Source of the DNA: an uncultured Clostridia bacterium
GTDB lineage: Bacteria; Bacillota; Clostridia; Oscillospirales; Ruminococcaceae
Direction: 5' to 3'
NCBI GenBank assembly: GCA_947630655.1
Contig: CANRIQ010000002.1
Span: 1 to 40,225 of the forward strand
Length of the DNA stretch: 40,225 bases
Below the pieces are notes generated by a model. The model ran no database searches, was not told the DNA's origin, and was given only the letters and a program-made list of their open reading frames with translations. The position numbers and the translations under genes were made by a program. Below, piece by piece: positions 1-9,180 of this stretch (position 1 is the first letter of the stretch; each line of letters starts with the position of its first letter).

Positions 1-1261
1 TAATATGACGCCCTTTGCCGGAAGCACCCGTTTTTGCGGCTCTATGCTTGTTCACCCCGAGGACGTTCCCGAGGACGCGGATTCCTGCACTCTGCCGAAC
101 GGCGATGTTGTGCATTTTTACGAGGTTATCCCGCTTTACCGCGATGAAATACACTTCAAGTCCGAACACGACGCAAAAACGCTTCTGGAGCGTATGCGTT
201 CTCACGGCGTGGGACATGTTGTCGATGTTTCCCGTTCAAGCTGCTGTGAGGAGTTAAACTACGAAAACGACGATTATATGTTGCTTGACTGCATTGAAAC
301 CCATTCCGACAAAATTGCCGAAAAAAATCTGCCGCTTGACAAAATAAACGGCTGCAATCACATCGCGGTCTTTTTAAGGTGGTGCATAGAACACGGGCTT
401 ATGTTCAGCGAGTTCTATGAAAACTTCCCCGATATGGCAGATGACCTTAAAAGCGGGAGAATGACGGATCTTCGCGGATTTTTCTCGGAATACTTCGACG
501 GGGCTTTTCTTTCGCAGTATTTAAACCGCTGCGGGGCGAGGTTTGCGGATTATTATTACGACTGGGACAAAAAGGACCTTTCGCATTTCTATCCCGCCGA
601 CGTTGACCGCTATGCCGAGGAATATTTCGGTTCGGAGCGGTACGCGTCGGAGGAATTTAAAGACGAAGCGTATATGTTTGTGCCGTTTGATGAAGAATAT
701 TACAGGGGCTTGTCAAAATATATAGACAAGGCTTTTGAAAGGTTTATAACGGAGCTTAAAATTCAACGTCTCGGGTACAGCCGTCTGCTTGCAGCCGACG
801 CGGAAAGGTTTTTCGGGCTTTCGGCAGGGTTTGTAACGACCGCGGACGAATTGTCGGGCGGGGAGTTTAAAAACGCCTTGTCGCAGTGCAAACACCCGCG
901 GCTTATTATCATCGACCCTTATCCGAGGATTTCGCGGGACGATCTTTCCGAGCTTCTTGAAAACGTCCTGACGGCTGACGCGGTTTTTGTCACGGCGGCT
1001 GTCGCGGATATTCCCGATATGGAGGAATGGGCACGAGAGCAGCTCCCCTTTGCGGCTGTCGGAACGCTTCCCTGCGACGAGCGCGTAAAATCGCTTCATC
1101 GGAGCATCGAAAAACGCTTTGGGGCGGATTTTTCAATTCTGACGTTCGACAGCATGCGCTCGGAGCTGTATCTGAAAAAGGGCGATAACGAATATCTTCG
1201 ATTTTCCGACCGCGGAAATTATTTCGACGACCCGCGCTGCACCGATATTCTCCCCGATTAG
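1..1261 (+). CDS. Suppressor-of-fused (SUFU)-domain protein with a C-terminal extension; probably 5'-truncated by the window edge
   Basis: Open frame from the window edge; FAGSTRFCGSMLVHPEDVPEDADSCTLPNGDVVHFYEVIPLYRDEIHFK resembles bacterial SUFU-domain proteins. Confidence 0.65.
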   Translation, partial: NMTPFAGSTRFCGSMLVHPEDVPEDADSCTLPNGDVVHFYEVIPLYRDEIHFKSEHDAKTLLERMRSHGVGHVVDVSRSSCCEELNYENDDYMLLDCIETHSDKIAEKNLPLDKINGCNHIAVFLRWCIEHGLMFSEFYENFPDMADDLKSGRMTDLRGFFSEYFDGAFLSQYLNRCGARFADYYYDWDKKDLSHFYPADVDRYAEEYFGSERYASEEFKDEAYMFVPFDEEYYRGLSKYIDKAFERFITELKIQRLGYSRLLAADAERFFGLSAGFVTTADELSGGEFKNALSQCKHPRLIIIDPYPRISRDDLSELLENVLTADAVFVTAAVADIPDMEEWAREQLPFAAVGTLPCDERVKSLHRSIEKRFGADFSILTFDSMRSELYLKKGDNEYLRFSDRGNYFDDPRCTDILPD

Positions 1262-1374
1262 AGCTTTTTCGCAGGAAAAAATTTTTTACCGCTTGCAATT
1301 TGTTGCCCTCCGTATTATAATTATTATAATTAAGAAAAAAACGGACGTTTCAGCTCGCGAAAAAAGGAGGATCT

Positions 1375-2130
1375 ATGAAAAAATATCTTGCGGCAATAAC
1401 TGTGCTTTGTCTGTTACTTTGCGGGTGCGCGGACAGCAATACCGCACAGAACAGCGCGCAGATCCCGTACAGCAGTGCCGATTTATCCGCCTCGCAGGGC
1501 GCGCTTTCCGAGATGTCGGACCACGGGCGCATAGAGGGCGAAAGGCTGTCCTTTACCGCGGAAAACGTCTATTCCGAGGGGGAATATTACTCGGTGGAGA
1601 TTTCGGGCGTAAAACTTGACGACGACGGCTCTGCGTCCGAGCTTGACACTACCTATGTAAACGATGTTCTGTACGGGGATTTCAGGCTTGACCTTATTCT
1701 TGACGGGACAAGGATTGGAAGCCTTAAGATAGATGTTCCGCGCGGGGATAAGTTTATGATACTCGACAGCGCGGCGGAAAATCTCTCCTACGGGTGCGAG
1801 GTGCTGTCAAATAAAAAGGAATACGGCGCGGACGAATATCCCGATATTATACAGCTTGATTTCTTTTTGCCGAACGAAGGCGAAATTCCCCAGTACGCAA
1901 GATATTTTGCAATCTTTGAAAGCCGGATTTGCGAAATCCCCGTATACGAAAACGGAGCTTTGGCGGCTCCTCGCGGCACGCACCTCGAAATGAAGGGCGC
2001 GGGACGTATGATACAGCATCTTGTGGTTTCCGGGAGCAAGGGGTATAGAAAAGCTAAATTTGAATACAATTTTGATTTGGAAAACAGGCGTCTTGTAAGG
2101 CAAGAGGTCGATTTTTACGGTTGGGAGTAG
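1375..2130 (+). CDS. Putative lipoprotein of unknown function
   Basis: Signal peptide with lipobox MKKYLAAITVLCLLLCGC; SD aaaggagg; upstream TTGCAA-17-TATAAT promoter-like sequence. Confidence 0.7.
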   Translation: MKKYLAAITVLCLLLCGCADSNTAQNSAQIPYSSADLSASQGALSEMSDHGRIEGERLSFTAENVYSEGEYYSVEISGVKLDDDGSASELDTTYVNDVLYGDFRLDLILDGTRIGSLKIDVPRGDKFMILDSAAENLSYGCEVLSNKKEYGADEYPDIIQLDFFLPNEGEIPQYARYFAIFESRICEIPVYENGALAAPRGTHLEMKGAGRMIQHLVVSGSKGYRKAKFEYNFDLENRRLVRQEVDFYGWE

Positions 2131-2134
2131 AAAA

Positions 2135-2731
2135 ATGTCTGATAAGGAAAAATTCCTGCAAATCTACAATGAAAAAATAAAGCGCGACGGCGCGGACAGG
2201 CTGCTGGATTTTCTCGAAAACAAAAGCGATTTCTTCACAGCACCCGCGTCAACGCGCTATCACAACGCGTATGAGGGCGGGCTTCTGCGGCATTCGCTGA
2301 ACGTTTACGAGTGCCTTTGCGCGTATCTTGCGCGAGAACGCGTGAAAACTACATACAAGCTCTCGGTGTCGGAGGAAACGGCGGCGGTTACGGCTCTGCT
2401 TCACGATATCTGCAAGGTGAATTTCTACAAGGTGTCCTACCGCAACTCCAAAAACGACCGCACGGGGCAGTGGGAACGCGTTCCGTTTTACACGATAAAT
2501 GACACTCTCCCCTATGGTCACGGCGAAAAAAGCGTTTATATGATAAGCGGGTTTATAAAGCTCTCCCGCGAGGAGGCAATGGCAATACGGTGGCATATGG
2601 GCTTTTCGGGCATCGAGGACAAAAACACCATCGGCGCGGCTCTGGAGAAATATCCGCTGGCGTTCGCGCTGTCGGTGGCGGATATGGAGGCAAGCTATTT
2701 CCTTGAGGGAGAAGAAGCGGAGGAAAATTGA
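2135..2731 (+). CDS. HD-domain phosphohydrolase-like protein
   Basis: H..GLLRHSLNV and ALLHDICKV motifs typical of HD-superfamily proteins. Confidence 0.75.
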   Translation: MSDKEKFLQIYNEKIKRDGADRLLDFLENKSDFFTAPASTRYHNAYEGGLLRHSLNVYECLCAYLARERVKTTYKLSVSEETAAVTALLHDICKVNFYKVSYRNSKNDRTGQWERVPFYTINDTLPYGHGEKSVYMISGFIKLSREEAMAIRWHMGFSGIEDKNTIGAALEKYPLAFALSVADMEASYFLEGEEAEEN

Positions 2732-2738
2732 ATACATA

Positions 2739-2768
2739 AGCGGCAAAGTAAAATTTGCCGCTTTTTTT
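2739..2768 (+). terminator. Intrinsic terminator
   Basis: AGCGGCAAA-gtaaaa-TTTGCCGCT followed by a T run. Confidence 0.9.
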
Positions 2769-2848
2769 ATTTAGTAAATTTTGCCTGTGATATATTTTCC
2801 CAATTTGGGAGAAACTATTTCCGAATAAAAATTCGGGAGATGACGGTT

Positions 2849-3982
2849 ATGAAAAAATTTATATGTATTCTTACAGCCGCCGCAGTTTTTCTCGCGCTTA
2901 AATTGCCGCTTACAGCACAAGCCGAAAGCGGTCCGCGCGCGGAAATACTTTTTGAAGCAAATACGGGGCAGATGATCTATTCCAAAAATTCCGAGCAAAA
3001 GCTTCCCATGGCGTCGATAACCAAGGAAATGTCGCTTTTGCTCTGGGCGGAGGATATCGAAGCGGGGAAATTGTCGCTTGACGAGCCCGTAAAAGCAAGC
3101 TCTGCCGCGTCCTCGGCGGAGGGCTCGGTAATCTGGCTTTCGGCGGGAGAAACCCTCACCGCCGCAGAGCTTCTCGAAGCGGTTATAGTAAGCTCCGCAA
3201 ACGACGCGTGCATAGCCCTTGCCGAGCATTCCGCGGGAAGCGAAGCGCAGTTTGTAAAGCGTATGAATTCCCGCGCCGCCGAGCTTGAAATGACCAACAC
3301 CAGATACACCAACTGCACGGGTCTTGACGACAGCGGTCATTACACCACGGCTCACGACATCGCAATCCTCACCGCGGAGCTTATGAAGCACGAGGTTTAC
3401 CGCGGGTGGTGGCTTACGTGGCTTGACTATCTTCGCGGCGGGGAAACCCAGCTTGTAAACACAAACAAGCTTGTGCGGACGTATAAAGGCATTCTCGGCG
3501 GCAAAACGGGAACCACCGACAACGCGGGGTGCTGCCTTACCGCCTGCGCCGAGCGCGGAGATATGCGGCTTGTCGCAGTGGCTTTGGGCTGTGAGAGCGA
3601 CGACGAGCGTTTTTCGGCGGTGAAAGAGCTTCTGGATTACGGTTTTGACTCGTTTGAAAAATTCACCCCCGAAACCGACTTTTCAAAGCTGAAGCCGATA
3701 AAGGTCACGCGCGGCATTGACGATTTTATAGACCCGATAATCAAAAATCAGGGCGCGGACTGCATAATCAAAAAGGGCAGAGCCGCCGACATAGAGTACG
3801 AATACACCTTTGTGGAGCAGTGCGACGCGCCCGTAAAGGCGGGGCAGTTTCTGGGGGAGTATCTTGTGACGCTTGACGGCGCGGAGGTTTTCCGCTCGGA
3901 AATAGTGGCTTCAAGGGACGTTCCGAAAATGAGCTTTTTCAGGTGTCTGGGACTTATTTTCAAGGAAATAATTTCAATGTAA
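2849..3982 (+). CDS. D-alanyl-D-alanine carboxypeptidase (penicillin-binding protein 5/6 family)
   Basis: Signal peptide; SxxK motif (MASITKEM), SAND (SSANDAC), KTG (GGKTGTT). Confidence 0.93.
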   Translation: MKKFICILTAAAVFLALKLPLTAQAESGPRAEILFEANTGQMIYSKNSEQKLPMASITKEMSLLLWAEDIEAGKLSLDEPVKASSAASSAEGSVIWLSAGETLTAAELLEAVIVSSANDACIALAEHSAGSEAQFVKRMNSRAAELEMTNTRYTNCTGLDDSGHYTTAHDIAILTAELMKHEVYRGWWLTWLDYLRGGETQLVNTNKLVRTYKGILGGKTGTTDNAGCCLTACAERGDMRLVAVALGCESDDERFSAVKELLDYGFDSFEKFTPETDFSKLKPIKVTRGIDDFIDPIIKNQGADCIIKKGRAADIEYEYTFVEQCDAPVKAGQFLGEYLVTLDGAEVFRSEIVASRDVPKMSFFRCLGLIFKEIISM

Positions 3983-4082
3983 CTTTTTCTCAATTCTGCC
4001 AAAAACACGGAATAATTTCCGCCTGTTTTGCAAGAATAATTTTTGTTGAAAAATAATAACTTTCGGTGAAAGGGTGTATAAA

Positions 4083-5030
4083 ATGTACAAGGCCTTGGCG
4101 GTTTTGGGAATATGCGTCGCGGCGGCGATAATAATAAGCGGCATTCCGAACGCCGTGGAAAGCGCGGTTCCCGTGTCGGAAACGCTTTGCGCGGGGGTGC
4201 GGGGGTACTGCGAAAAAGCGGGGGGCAGCGGAGAGGTCGCTTTTTCGGAGCAGCATGAGATAACCTTCGCGCTTCCGCTGGTGATAGAGAAATTTTACGT
4301 CCGCGAGGGCGACGAGGTGAACGTCGGCGATACGATAGCCGCCGTCGACAGAAAATCCTCCGCTTCGCTTATAGAAAGCCTCGGAAAGGTGCAGGCTCTG
4401 GCTATTTCGTCGGCGGATATTTCCACCGCCGCTGCACTGCTTCCCGAAACGATAACCTCCGACTGCTCGGGGCGGGTAATTTCAATATCGGGCAGCGGAA
4501 AAGCCGTCCAGAGCGGCAGCAGCATAGCAACCGTTGCAAAAACCGAAGATATTGAAATAACCGCCGCCGTAAGCGAGCTGGATATTTCAAGGGTTAAGGT
4601 CGGGCAAAAGGCGGAATTTACACTTGCGGCATACCCCGACGAGACCTTTACGGGACATGTTTCCAAAATATCCCAAGCCGCCCGAAACCGCTATAACGGC
4701 GCAGTTCTCGAAACCGTCCTCGATGTTGCGATAACTCCCGATAAGCCCGACGAACGCCTGAAATCGGGGCTTTCGGCGCAGACGGAGATAATGCTCTCCG
4801 ACCCGCGCGAGGTGCTTGTAGTGCCTTATTCGGCGATTTCTCAGGACGACGAGGGGGAATTCGTCTATGTTTATGAAAATCAAAAAGCCGTCCGGAAGAA
4901 TATCGTCACGGGCGCGGAGTTCTCCGACGGCGCGGAAATAAAGTCGGGGATTGGCGGCAGCGATATTATTTTCGCAAATCCCGAGGAAATTGCAGACAAA
5001 AGCTATGTCCGCGTAGCGGATAATCAGTGA
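4083..5030 (+). CDS. HlyD/MacA-like efflux adaptor subunit
   Basis: N-terminal TM helix, biotinyl-lipoyl-like segments (VREGDEVNVGDTIAAVD), beta-barrel region. Confidence 0.75.
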   Translation: MYKALAVLGICVAAAIIISGIPNAVESAVPVSETLCAGVRGYCEKAGGSGEVAFSEQHEITFALPLVIEKFYVREGDEVNVGDTIAAVDRKSSASLIESLGKVQALAISSADISTAAALLPETITSDCSGRVISISGSGKAVQSGSSIATVAKTEDIEITAAVSELDISRVKVGQKAEFTLAAYPDETFTGHVSKISQAARNRYNGAVLETVLDVAITPDKPDERLKSGLSAQTEIMLSDPREVLVVPYSAISQDDEGEFVYVYENQKAVRKNIVTGAEFSDGAEIKSGIGGSDIIFANPEEIADKSYVRVADNQ

Positions 5031-5061
5031 AACAGAGGTAATTGAGGAAATTGAGGTAACA

Positions 5062-6240
5062 ATGACGATAACCAAATCCCTTGTCAATATTTTCCGCAGC
5101 AAGACCCGCTCGCTGCTTACAATGGCGGGAACGGCAGTGGGCGTTTTCGCGGTGGTGCTTATTTCAACGGTGGGTTCGGTGGGAACCTCGGAGGTCAGCA
5201 AAACGCTTATAACCATGGGCGTTGACACACTGCTTATCCAGACCGCCGACAACGCCGTTTCCGTAACGCTTACCGACGACGATGTAAACACCGTGCGCAA
5301 AATCGACGGAGTAGACGACGTTATGCCGCTTATGGCAAGCATGACAGAGTCGCATATTCTCGACCGCCGCCTTGACTGCTACGTCTGGGGCGTAGACAAG
5401 TCCGCCGACCGCCTTATTTCTCTTACAGCCGCTCACGGAAGGCTTATAAACAACGCCGACTGCGCCGAACGCGCAAAGGTGTGCGTGATAGACGAGCAAT
5501 TCGCGCTTCAAAGCTACGGCAGAAGCAACATTGTCGGCAAAAAGCTGCGTTTGTTTCTGGGAGGCAAATATCACGAGTTTGAAATAGCGGGCGTTGCAAA
5601 ATCGGGTCTTTCCTCGCTTCAGGGAATGCTTTCAAACATAATGCCCGGGTTTATGTATATCCCGATAACCACCATGCAGCAGCTCTGCGGGCGTTCAACA
5701 TACGACAAAATTGCCGTAAAACTCACCGATATGAACGCCGACCCCGCGATAGTCACGCAAATTACCGATGAGCTTTGCCGAGTAAACGGCTGCGCCGACG
5801 GCTACACCTGCAATAATCTGCTTTCGCAAAAGGGTCAGCTTGACGATATTTTGTCGATTGTCACAACAGCCTTGTCGCTGGTTGCGGGAATTTCTCTTGT
5901 CGTGTCTGGAATTTCGGTTATGACGACCATGATGATGAGCGTGGGCGAACGCACCCGCGAAATCGGCGTGAAAAAGGCTATCGGCGCGAAAAAACGCGAT
6001 ATTTGCGGCGAATTTCTCTGCGAAAGCGTTATCCTGACGCTTCTGGGGAGCGCGGCAGGAATAGCGGCGGGAATTCTCGTGTCGGGGATAGGCTGTCTTA
6101 TCGCGAAAGTGCCTTTTACGGTGAAGCTCGGCACGCTGATTTTCCCTGCGCTGGCTTCCGCGGCAACGGGCGCGGTTTTCGGGGCGTACCCCGCGGTGAA
6201 GGCGTCAAAGCTCAACCCTGCCGAGGCGTTGAGGTTTTAA
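5062..6240 (+). CDS. ABC transporter permease, MacB/FtsX-like
   Basis: N-terminal TM, periplasmic MacB-PCD-like region, C-terminal VGERTREIGVKKAIGAKKRDI and YPAVKASKLNPAEALRF motifs. Confidence 0.9.
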   Translation: MTITKSLVNIFRSKTRSLLTMAGTAVGVFAVVLISTVGSVGTSEVSKTLITMGVDTLLIQTADNAVSVTLTDDDVNTVRKIDGVDDVMPLMASMTESHILDRRLDCYVWGVDKSADRLISLTAAHGRLINNADCAERAKVCVIDEQFALQSYGRSNIVGKKLRLFLGGKYHEFEIAGVAKSGLSSLQGMLSNIMPGFMYIPITTMQQLCGRSTYDKIAVKLTDMNADPAIVTQITDELCRVNGCADGYTCNNLLSQKGQLDDILSIVTTALSLVAGISLVVSGISVMTTMMMSVGERTREIGVKKAIGAKKRDICGEFLCESVILTLLGSAAGIAAGILVSGIGCLIAKVPFTVKLGTLIFPALASAATGAVFGAYPAVKASKLNPAEALRF

Positions 6241-6301
6241 AAAAATGCGGGCTGCCCGAAAGCAGTCCGCTTAAATAATATGGAGAATTCAAGATGAACG
6301 A

Positions 6302-7747
6302 TTATTTCTTCTTGCGGTAAACGACCGCTGCCGCGCCTGCGATTGCCGCGAGACCGAGCGTCAGAGCAACGCCCTTCGCGCCCGTTTCGGGGTTGTCCTT
6401 CTCGGCGGAGGGGGTGGAGGTGCTGTCGGAGGGCTTAGAGGTGTCGTCGGGTTTGGAGGTGTCCGCGGGAGCAGACGCAGCTCCGTTGTAGGTTACGAAT
6501 TTTACCTCATCGCCGTTTGCAAAAAGGAACATATCATCAGAATATGTTTCAACCTCATTTGCGTTTACCATTTCGGAAACACGGTTGAAGTTCCTGTCAA
6601 CAAGGTAAGCCTTGCCGTCTTTAATAACGGGGGCGTAGTCTCCGCGAAATTCACCGGCGTCGTCAAACCATTCGCCGATTTCGTTGCCGTCTGCGTCGAG
6701 GAAGCCCCATTTTTCGTCCATGCTTTCAACTAGATAGGTTTTGCCCTCGTCCTCTGTGCCGATGTAAAGATAGCCATTGTCGTTACAATATTCATTTGTA
6801 GTTACATCAATAAGACCTGCGGTCATATTCGATTCACCTTCGGGGCGTGTCTTCATCAGTTTATTGTTATATATTCTGTTGCCGCCGGAACTTCCCCAGA
6901 AATTAAAATTATTAACAACTTTGTCTTCCTCTGTTAAATAAAGAGTCCATCTCCCCGAAAGAGGCGATTCAGCATCATTGACATATTGCTCGTTAATTAC
7001 AAAATAGTTACTGCCTATTGCACAAAAATCACAATCAATGACATTTTTGGCAACATATAACTTGTTTCTTGAGCCATCTTTTCCTATACCGTAAAAGATA
7101 ATATCCCTTGTTGTACCATATGCGGGGGATTCAATTCTGACGTCGGGGTCAGAATCTGATAACGAAAGAGCATATCCAACATACTTGCCGTTAAGGTCAG
7201 ATATTGCATATGTATAGAATCTAAAACCGTCCATCATACCGATTTCGTGAACCGTTCCATCGGGTTCATATACTTTCAAGAAAGGACCGTTATCTTGACA
7301 AATTGAATATCCGTCACCTCTTGTATAGCACCAATCAACAGGCGGAGTATAAACTGTTGTTGCCTTGTTGTTGGCTTTGTCAATGTGTACTACATGTCTC
7401 TTTGTAACATTGTTCTCAGTGTCTCTTTCACTCAACTGCAAATATTCGCTCTCGCCGCTCCACCAAGTTATATTTTTGCTGAAATCAAGGTCGGTTTCAA
7501 CATCGGTGTAAGTAAGCTCGCCGTTGTCGTTCTTTTCGAGATGAACGATACCGCGAATATAATTGCTGTCATCGTAATATAAAATATAACCGTCCCCAAG
7601 ACTTGAGTATTTAGTCATTCCATGAACGTCCGCAAAATCAAGCGTTGCGAGTTCTGCCTTATTTTCCTCTGCGAACGCGCACACCGAAGCCGCGCTTACC
7701 GCAGTCACTGCCGCCAGCACCGCCGCGGCTGTTCTTTTAAACCTCAT
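6302..7747 (-). CDS. Secreted protein with a putative sortase-like NPETG C-terminal signal
   Basis: Signal peptide MRFKRTAAAVLAAVTAVSAASVCAFA; S/T/P-rich linker; NPETG-hydrophobic helix-YRKKK tail. Confidence 0.75.
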   Translation of the reverse strand: MRFKRTAAAVLAAVTAVSAASVCAFAEENKAELATLDFADVHGMTKYSSLGDGYILYYDDSNYIRGIVHLEKNDNGELTYTDVETDLDFSKNITWWSGESEYLQLSERDTENNVTKRHVVHIDKANNKATTVYTPPVDWCYTRGDGYSICQDNGPFLKVYEPDGTVHEIGMMDGFRFYTYAISDLNGKYVGYALSLSDSDPDVRIESPAYGTTRDIIFYGIGKDGSRNKLYVAKNVIDCDFCAIGSNYFVINEQYVNDAESPLSGRWTLYLTEEDKVVNNFNFWGSSGGNRIYNNKLMKTRPEGESNMTAGLIDVTTNEYCNDNGYLYIGTEDEGKTYLVESMDEKWGFLDADGNEIGEWFDDAGEFRGDYAPVIKDGKAYLVDRNFNRVSEMVNANEVETYSDDMFLFANGDEVKFVTYNGAASAPADTSKPDDTSKPSDSTSTPSAEKDNPETGAKGVALTLGLAAIAGAAAVVYRKKK

Positions 7748-7933
7748 AGTTTTATCCTCCAAAATTGTCGAATTTACATAAATGAAATCTCATTTACACA
7801 CAATATTATACACTCAATCACAGCCAAAGTCAAGAGGCAACATGCATTTTCAGCATTTTAGATAAATGAAATAAAATGTACATAGCCATTTTGCACAAAT
7901 ATGTCATTATAATAACCTAAGGGGTGAGGTGCA

Positions 7934-8179
7934 GTGACATATTATGAAAATCTGCGTGTAATACGGGAGGACAGAGGCTACACACAAAAGCAAATAGCGG
8001 AAATTTTAGAGACCACGCAGCAGTATTATTCAGATTATGAAAACGGAAAGCGCGAAATACCCATTCGCATTTATATAAAGCTGTCAAGATTTTATCATGT
8101 AAGCATTGATTACCTCGCAGGTCTGACCGACATACCCGAATTTGTGTGTGGGTCGAACGAGAAAGCGGGTGCCGGGTAA
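7934..8179 (+). CDS. XRE-family helix-turn-helix regulator
   Basis: NLRVIREDRGYTQKQIAEILETTQQYYSDYENGKREIPIRIYIKLSRFYHVSIDYLAGLTD; GTG start. Confidence 0.9.
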   Translation: MTYYENLRVIREDRGYTQKQIAEILETTQQYYSDYENGKREIPIRIYIKLSRFYHVSIDYLAGLTDIPEFVCGSNEKAGAG

Positions 8180-8231
8180 CGACTATTTACCCGTATTAGC
8201 CGAGAATTTTGAACATTTTTTCGGTTTGTTC

Positions 8232-8260
8232 TTGACAATGGGGAATTTTTGTGCTATAAT
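8232..8260 (+). promoter_or_regulatory. Promoter, array unit 1
   Basis: TTGACA (8232-8237), 17 bp spacer, TATAAT (8255-8260). Confidence 0.85.
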
Positions 8261-8266
8261 ATATAT

Positions 8267-8340
8267 GTGAAATAAAAAACGCCAAAATTTTCACAGCATC
8301 ACAAAAATATCCCTCGGAGTGGCAGCTCCGAGGGACTTTT
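8267..8340 (+). ncRNA. Putative orphan RNAII-like antitoxin RNA, unit 1
   Basis: Promoter just upstream; ends in CCCTCGGAG-tggcag-CTCCGAGGG hairpin and T run. Confidence 0.6.
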
Positions 8341-8356
8341 TATGTAGGCTTACCGA

Positions 8357-8416
8357 TTACTCGTCCCCGTCAAGCCATTTGCAGATAAGTTCAACGAACA
8401 AACCCGCTGCGACGGA
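8357..8416 (-). pseudogene. Toxin C-terminal remnant, unit 1 (SVAAGLFVELICKWLDGDE)
   Basis: Conserved tail; -10, SD and native start replaced by a shared segment. Confidence 0.6.
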
Positions 8417-8568
8417 GCGGCAATGCCGCTTTCTCCCAACGTTATGTTGCATATCTTTGCACACTAATCTCTGTAAGGCAATAACGTTGCTGATTTGTTG
8501 TCCCAAATGTAACATTCTGTCAATTTTTGTTTATTTTCTGAACAATTTCACGATTTTTCACATTTTTC

Positions 8569-8597
8569 TTGACAACGCAAAATTTTTGTGCTATAAT
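8569..8597 (+). promoter_or_regulatory. Promoter, array unit 2
   Basis: TTGACA-17-TATAAT. Confidence 0.85.
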
Positions 8598-8603
8598 GTA
8601 GAT

Positions 8604-8680
8604 GTGACAGATAAAGGTGTTAGCAATCCATGTGCCACAAGAATATCCCCCGAGGGTGCGACCTCGGGGGACGTTTTATT
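8604..8680 (+). ncRNA. Putative orphan RNAII-like antitoxin RNA, unit 2
   Basis: Promoter; hairpin CCCCCGAGG-gtgcga-CCTCGGGGG at 8647-8670. Confidence 0.6.
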
Positions 8681-8688
8681 TGCCGGGC

Positions 8689-8754
8689 TTACCGTTTGCC
8701 GTGTCCGTCAAGCCACTTGCCGATAAGCTCTACGAGCAAACCGGCTTCGACGGA
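8689..8754 (-). pseudogene. Toxin C-terminal remnant, unit 2 (SVEAGLLVELIGKWLDGHGKR)
   Basis: Conserved tail; native start region replaced. Confidence 0.6.
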
Positions 8755-8906
8755 GCGGCAATGCCGCTTTCTCCCAACGTTATGTTGCATATCTTTGCAC
8801 ACTAATCTCTGTAAGGCAATAACGTTGCTGATTTGTTGTCCCAAATGTGGCATTCTGTCAATTTTTGTTTATTTTCTGAAAAATTTCACGATTTTTCACA
8901 TTTTTC

Positions 8907-8935
8907 TTGACAACTAAATTTTTTTGTGCTATAAT
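8907..8935 (+). promoter_or_regulatory. Promoter, array unit 3 (antitoxin RNA)
   Basis: TTGACA-17-TATAAT. Confidence 0.88.
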
Positions 8936-8941
8936 GTAGTT

Positions 8942-9018
8942 GTGAGATAAGAAATGCCAGTAGTTTCATACCATCACAAAAACATCCCCCGAGGTGGCAC
9001 CCTCGGGGGACTTTTTTT
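8942..9018 (+). ncRNA. Putative RNAII-like antisense antitoxin RNA, unit 3
   Basis: Contains GCCAGTAG (8956-8963) and CATACCATCAC (8967-8977), both repeated at the toxin start region (9118-9125, 9132-9142); terminator hairpin 8986-9009. Confidence 0.75.
8986..9018. terminator. Shared terminator hairpin between convergent transcripts, unit 3
   Basis: CCCCCGAGG-tggcac-CCTCGGGGG flanked by T7 on the + side and tgtttttgtg on the minus side. Confidence 0.8.
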
Positions 9019-9047
9019 GGCACCTCGTGCCTAGGTAATTTGCCGGA

Positions 9048-9134
9048 TTATCGGTTTCGGTCATTTAAAGAGCAGATTATTTCAACAAACAAACCCGCCG
9101 AGACAGAAACCATAAACGCCAGTAGTATATCCAT
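9048..9134 (-). CDS. Putative Fst-like type I toxin peptide, 28 aa: MDILLAFMVSVSAGLFVEIICSLNDRNR
   Basis: SD AGGAGGT 6 nt before ATG; own promoter; hydrophobic helix and charged tail; AGLFVEIIC resembles GLVLEMIS of pAD1 Fst. Confidence 0.75.
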   Translation of the reverse strand: MDILLAFMVSVSAGLFVEIICSLNDRNR

Positions 9135-9180
9135 ACCATCACCTCCTCTCGAGTAATCTCGGAGGTAATCCGGCAATTTC

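Noticed and set aside
6246-6272. Strong terminator after the permease gene
   Set aside because: GCGGGCTGC...GCAGTCCGC forms a hairpin but lacks a clear T run, so it was not listed as a terminator.
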